From contig OY482850.1 of the NCBI GenBank assembly GCA_960531495.1, positions 6,601,653-6,665,652 of the forward strand: a stretch of DNA of 64,000 nucleotides, given 5' to 3'. Below the pieces are notes generated by a model that did no database searches, was not told where the DNA came from, and worked only from the letters and a program-made list of their open reading frames with translations. The stretch is from Zeus faber. Taxonomy: Eukaryota > Chordata > Actinopteri > Zeiformes > Zeidae. Shown in pieces: positions 63,392 through 64,000 of the stretch. Position 1 is the stretch's first letter; each line of letters opens with the position of its first letter. Both the position numbers and the translations under genes were made by a program.

Positions 63392-64000
63392 TCACTCCTA
63401 GTAAACTGCAAGTCGTCGGGTCAAGACCAGTGACTTGGTTAAACCTGAAATGGCTTTGTACAAGGGAGATATTGCTTATGCCAAAAGAAAACAAAATAAA
63501 GAAAATCTACATTCAATTACATGGTAGATTTGTTTTTTCAAGGGTTCTGAGCTAAAGCCGAACCACGTCTTGATGTAAGTACATGGCAGACGTAGATTGA
63601 AAACAAGAGCCTAAATATACCCCTTCCCCATATTTCCCTCGAACCTGGTTGGGAAACCTCTGCACGCTGGGTTACAACGCCAAGTGGAGTCACATGACCG
63701 TGAGTCTGCGCTGTAGCTGTTCGTAAACAGACGCCCAATTCAAGACTCGGGCGAGAGAGCGCTGCATAGTTTTGATTTAAAAAAAAAAAGAGAATACTAC
63801 CCAAAACACACTTTAACCTTCCCAGATGCCACTCGTCTAGTTTGTTTGTCGTTCTGTGGCGTGCCTGGTGAACTGTGTAAACTGGAGTGGGAGCGGGTGA
63901 GGGCGAATCTGTTGCTTGGGAGATAGAAGCCGGTGAATCTCCACTTCTACACACCCAGGACCCCCGATTTGATACGCATTAGGCTCCTGTCACCCCCGTT
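62698..64000. other. pla2g15 intron 1 sequence to the window edge
   Basis: No exon with a signal peptide ending in a compatible phase-1 donor was found on the minus strand. A mixed GC/AC dinucleotide run (CG, TGCG, then CA) occupies about 63328-63388. The remainder is featureless. Confidence 0.55.

Overview
This is a piece of a vertebrate nuclear genome, almost certainly a ray-finned (teleost) fish. The evidence is multi-exon genes with GT-AG introns, very long CA/TG microsatellites and fish-type transposons (Tc1, hAT, piggyBac-like, Rex1/L2/L1-type LINE debris). Four protein-coding genes can be read with confidence. From left to right they are csnk2a2 (CK2 alpha-prime kinase, minus strand, 11 coding exons, complete, 350 aa), znf319 (C2H2 zinc-finger protein, minus strand, one coding exon, 598 aa), usb1 (U6 snRNA 3'-processing phosphodiesterase, plus strand, 7 exons, complete, 277 aa) and pla2g15 (lysosomal phospholipase A2, minus strand, coding exons 2-7; the signal-peptide exon is not in the window).

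Layout: 1-9.9 kb is gene-free and full of decayed mobile elements: a LINE tail, a hAT transposase pseudogene, an inverted Tc1 remnant and a Rex1-like LINE. Csnk2a2, with its 3'UTR, runs from about 9.9 to 23.2 kb; its introns carry a Tigger-like MITE, a piggyBac-like element nested in an older repeat, a short telomere-like inverted block and two CA tracts of about 60 units. A GC-rich promoter region follows to about 24.1 kb. Znf319 and its probable long 3'UTR occupy about 24.5-29.8 kb, and its 5' region extends to about 31.4 kb.

From about 31.99 to 42.43 kb lies the most striking feature, a 10.4-kb satellite array built from 7-, 10- and 12-base blocks sharing the core ACTAAC. It carries two dialects, a duplicated retroelement tail and one probable solo LTR. 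It is followed by a hAT element, a decayed L1/Tx1-type reverse transcriptase and a G-rich tract. This roughly 15-kb repeat island separates the divergent pair znf319 (minus) and usb1 (plus), which as I recall lie close together head to head in mammals. Related ~95-bp repeats lie in opposite orientation at its two borders.

Usb1 (47.1-54.4 kb) has a 15-copy minisatellite in intron 2, an exon 3 sandwiched between direct repeat copies, and a Tc1 element in intron 4 that itself carries an L2/SINE-type insertion with a 9-base target duplication. Usb1 and pla2g15 converge on a ~1.7-kb intergenic stretch.

The four genes do not form an operon or a pathway; they are ordinary neighbours. I found no tRNA, rRNA, CRISPR or bacterial-type feature. 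Exon borders were read by eye from splice consensus and reading-frame continuity, supported by remembered human homologues; no alignment or database search was run.
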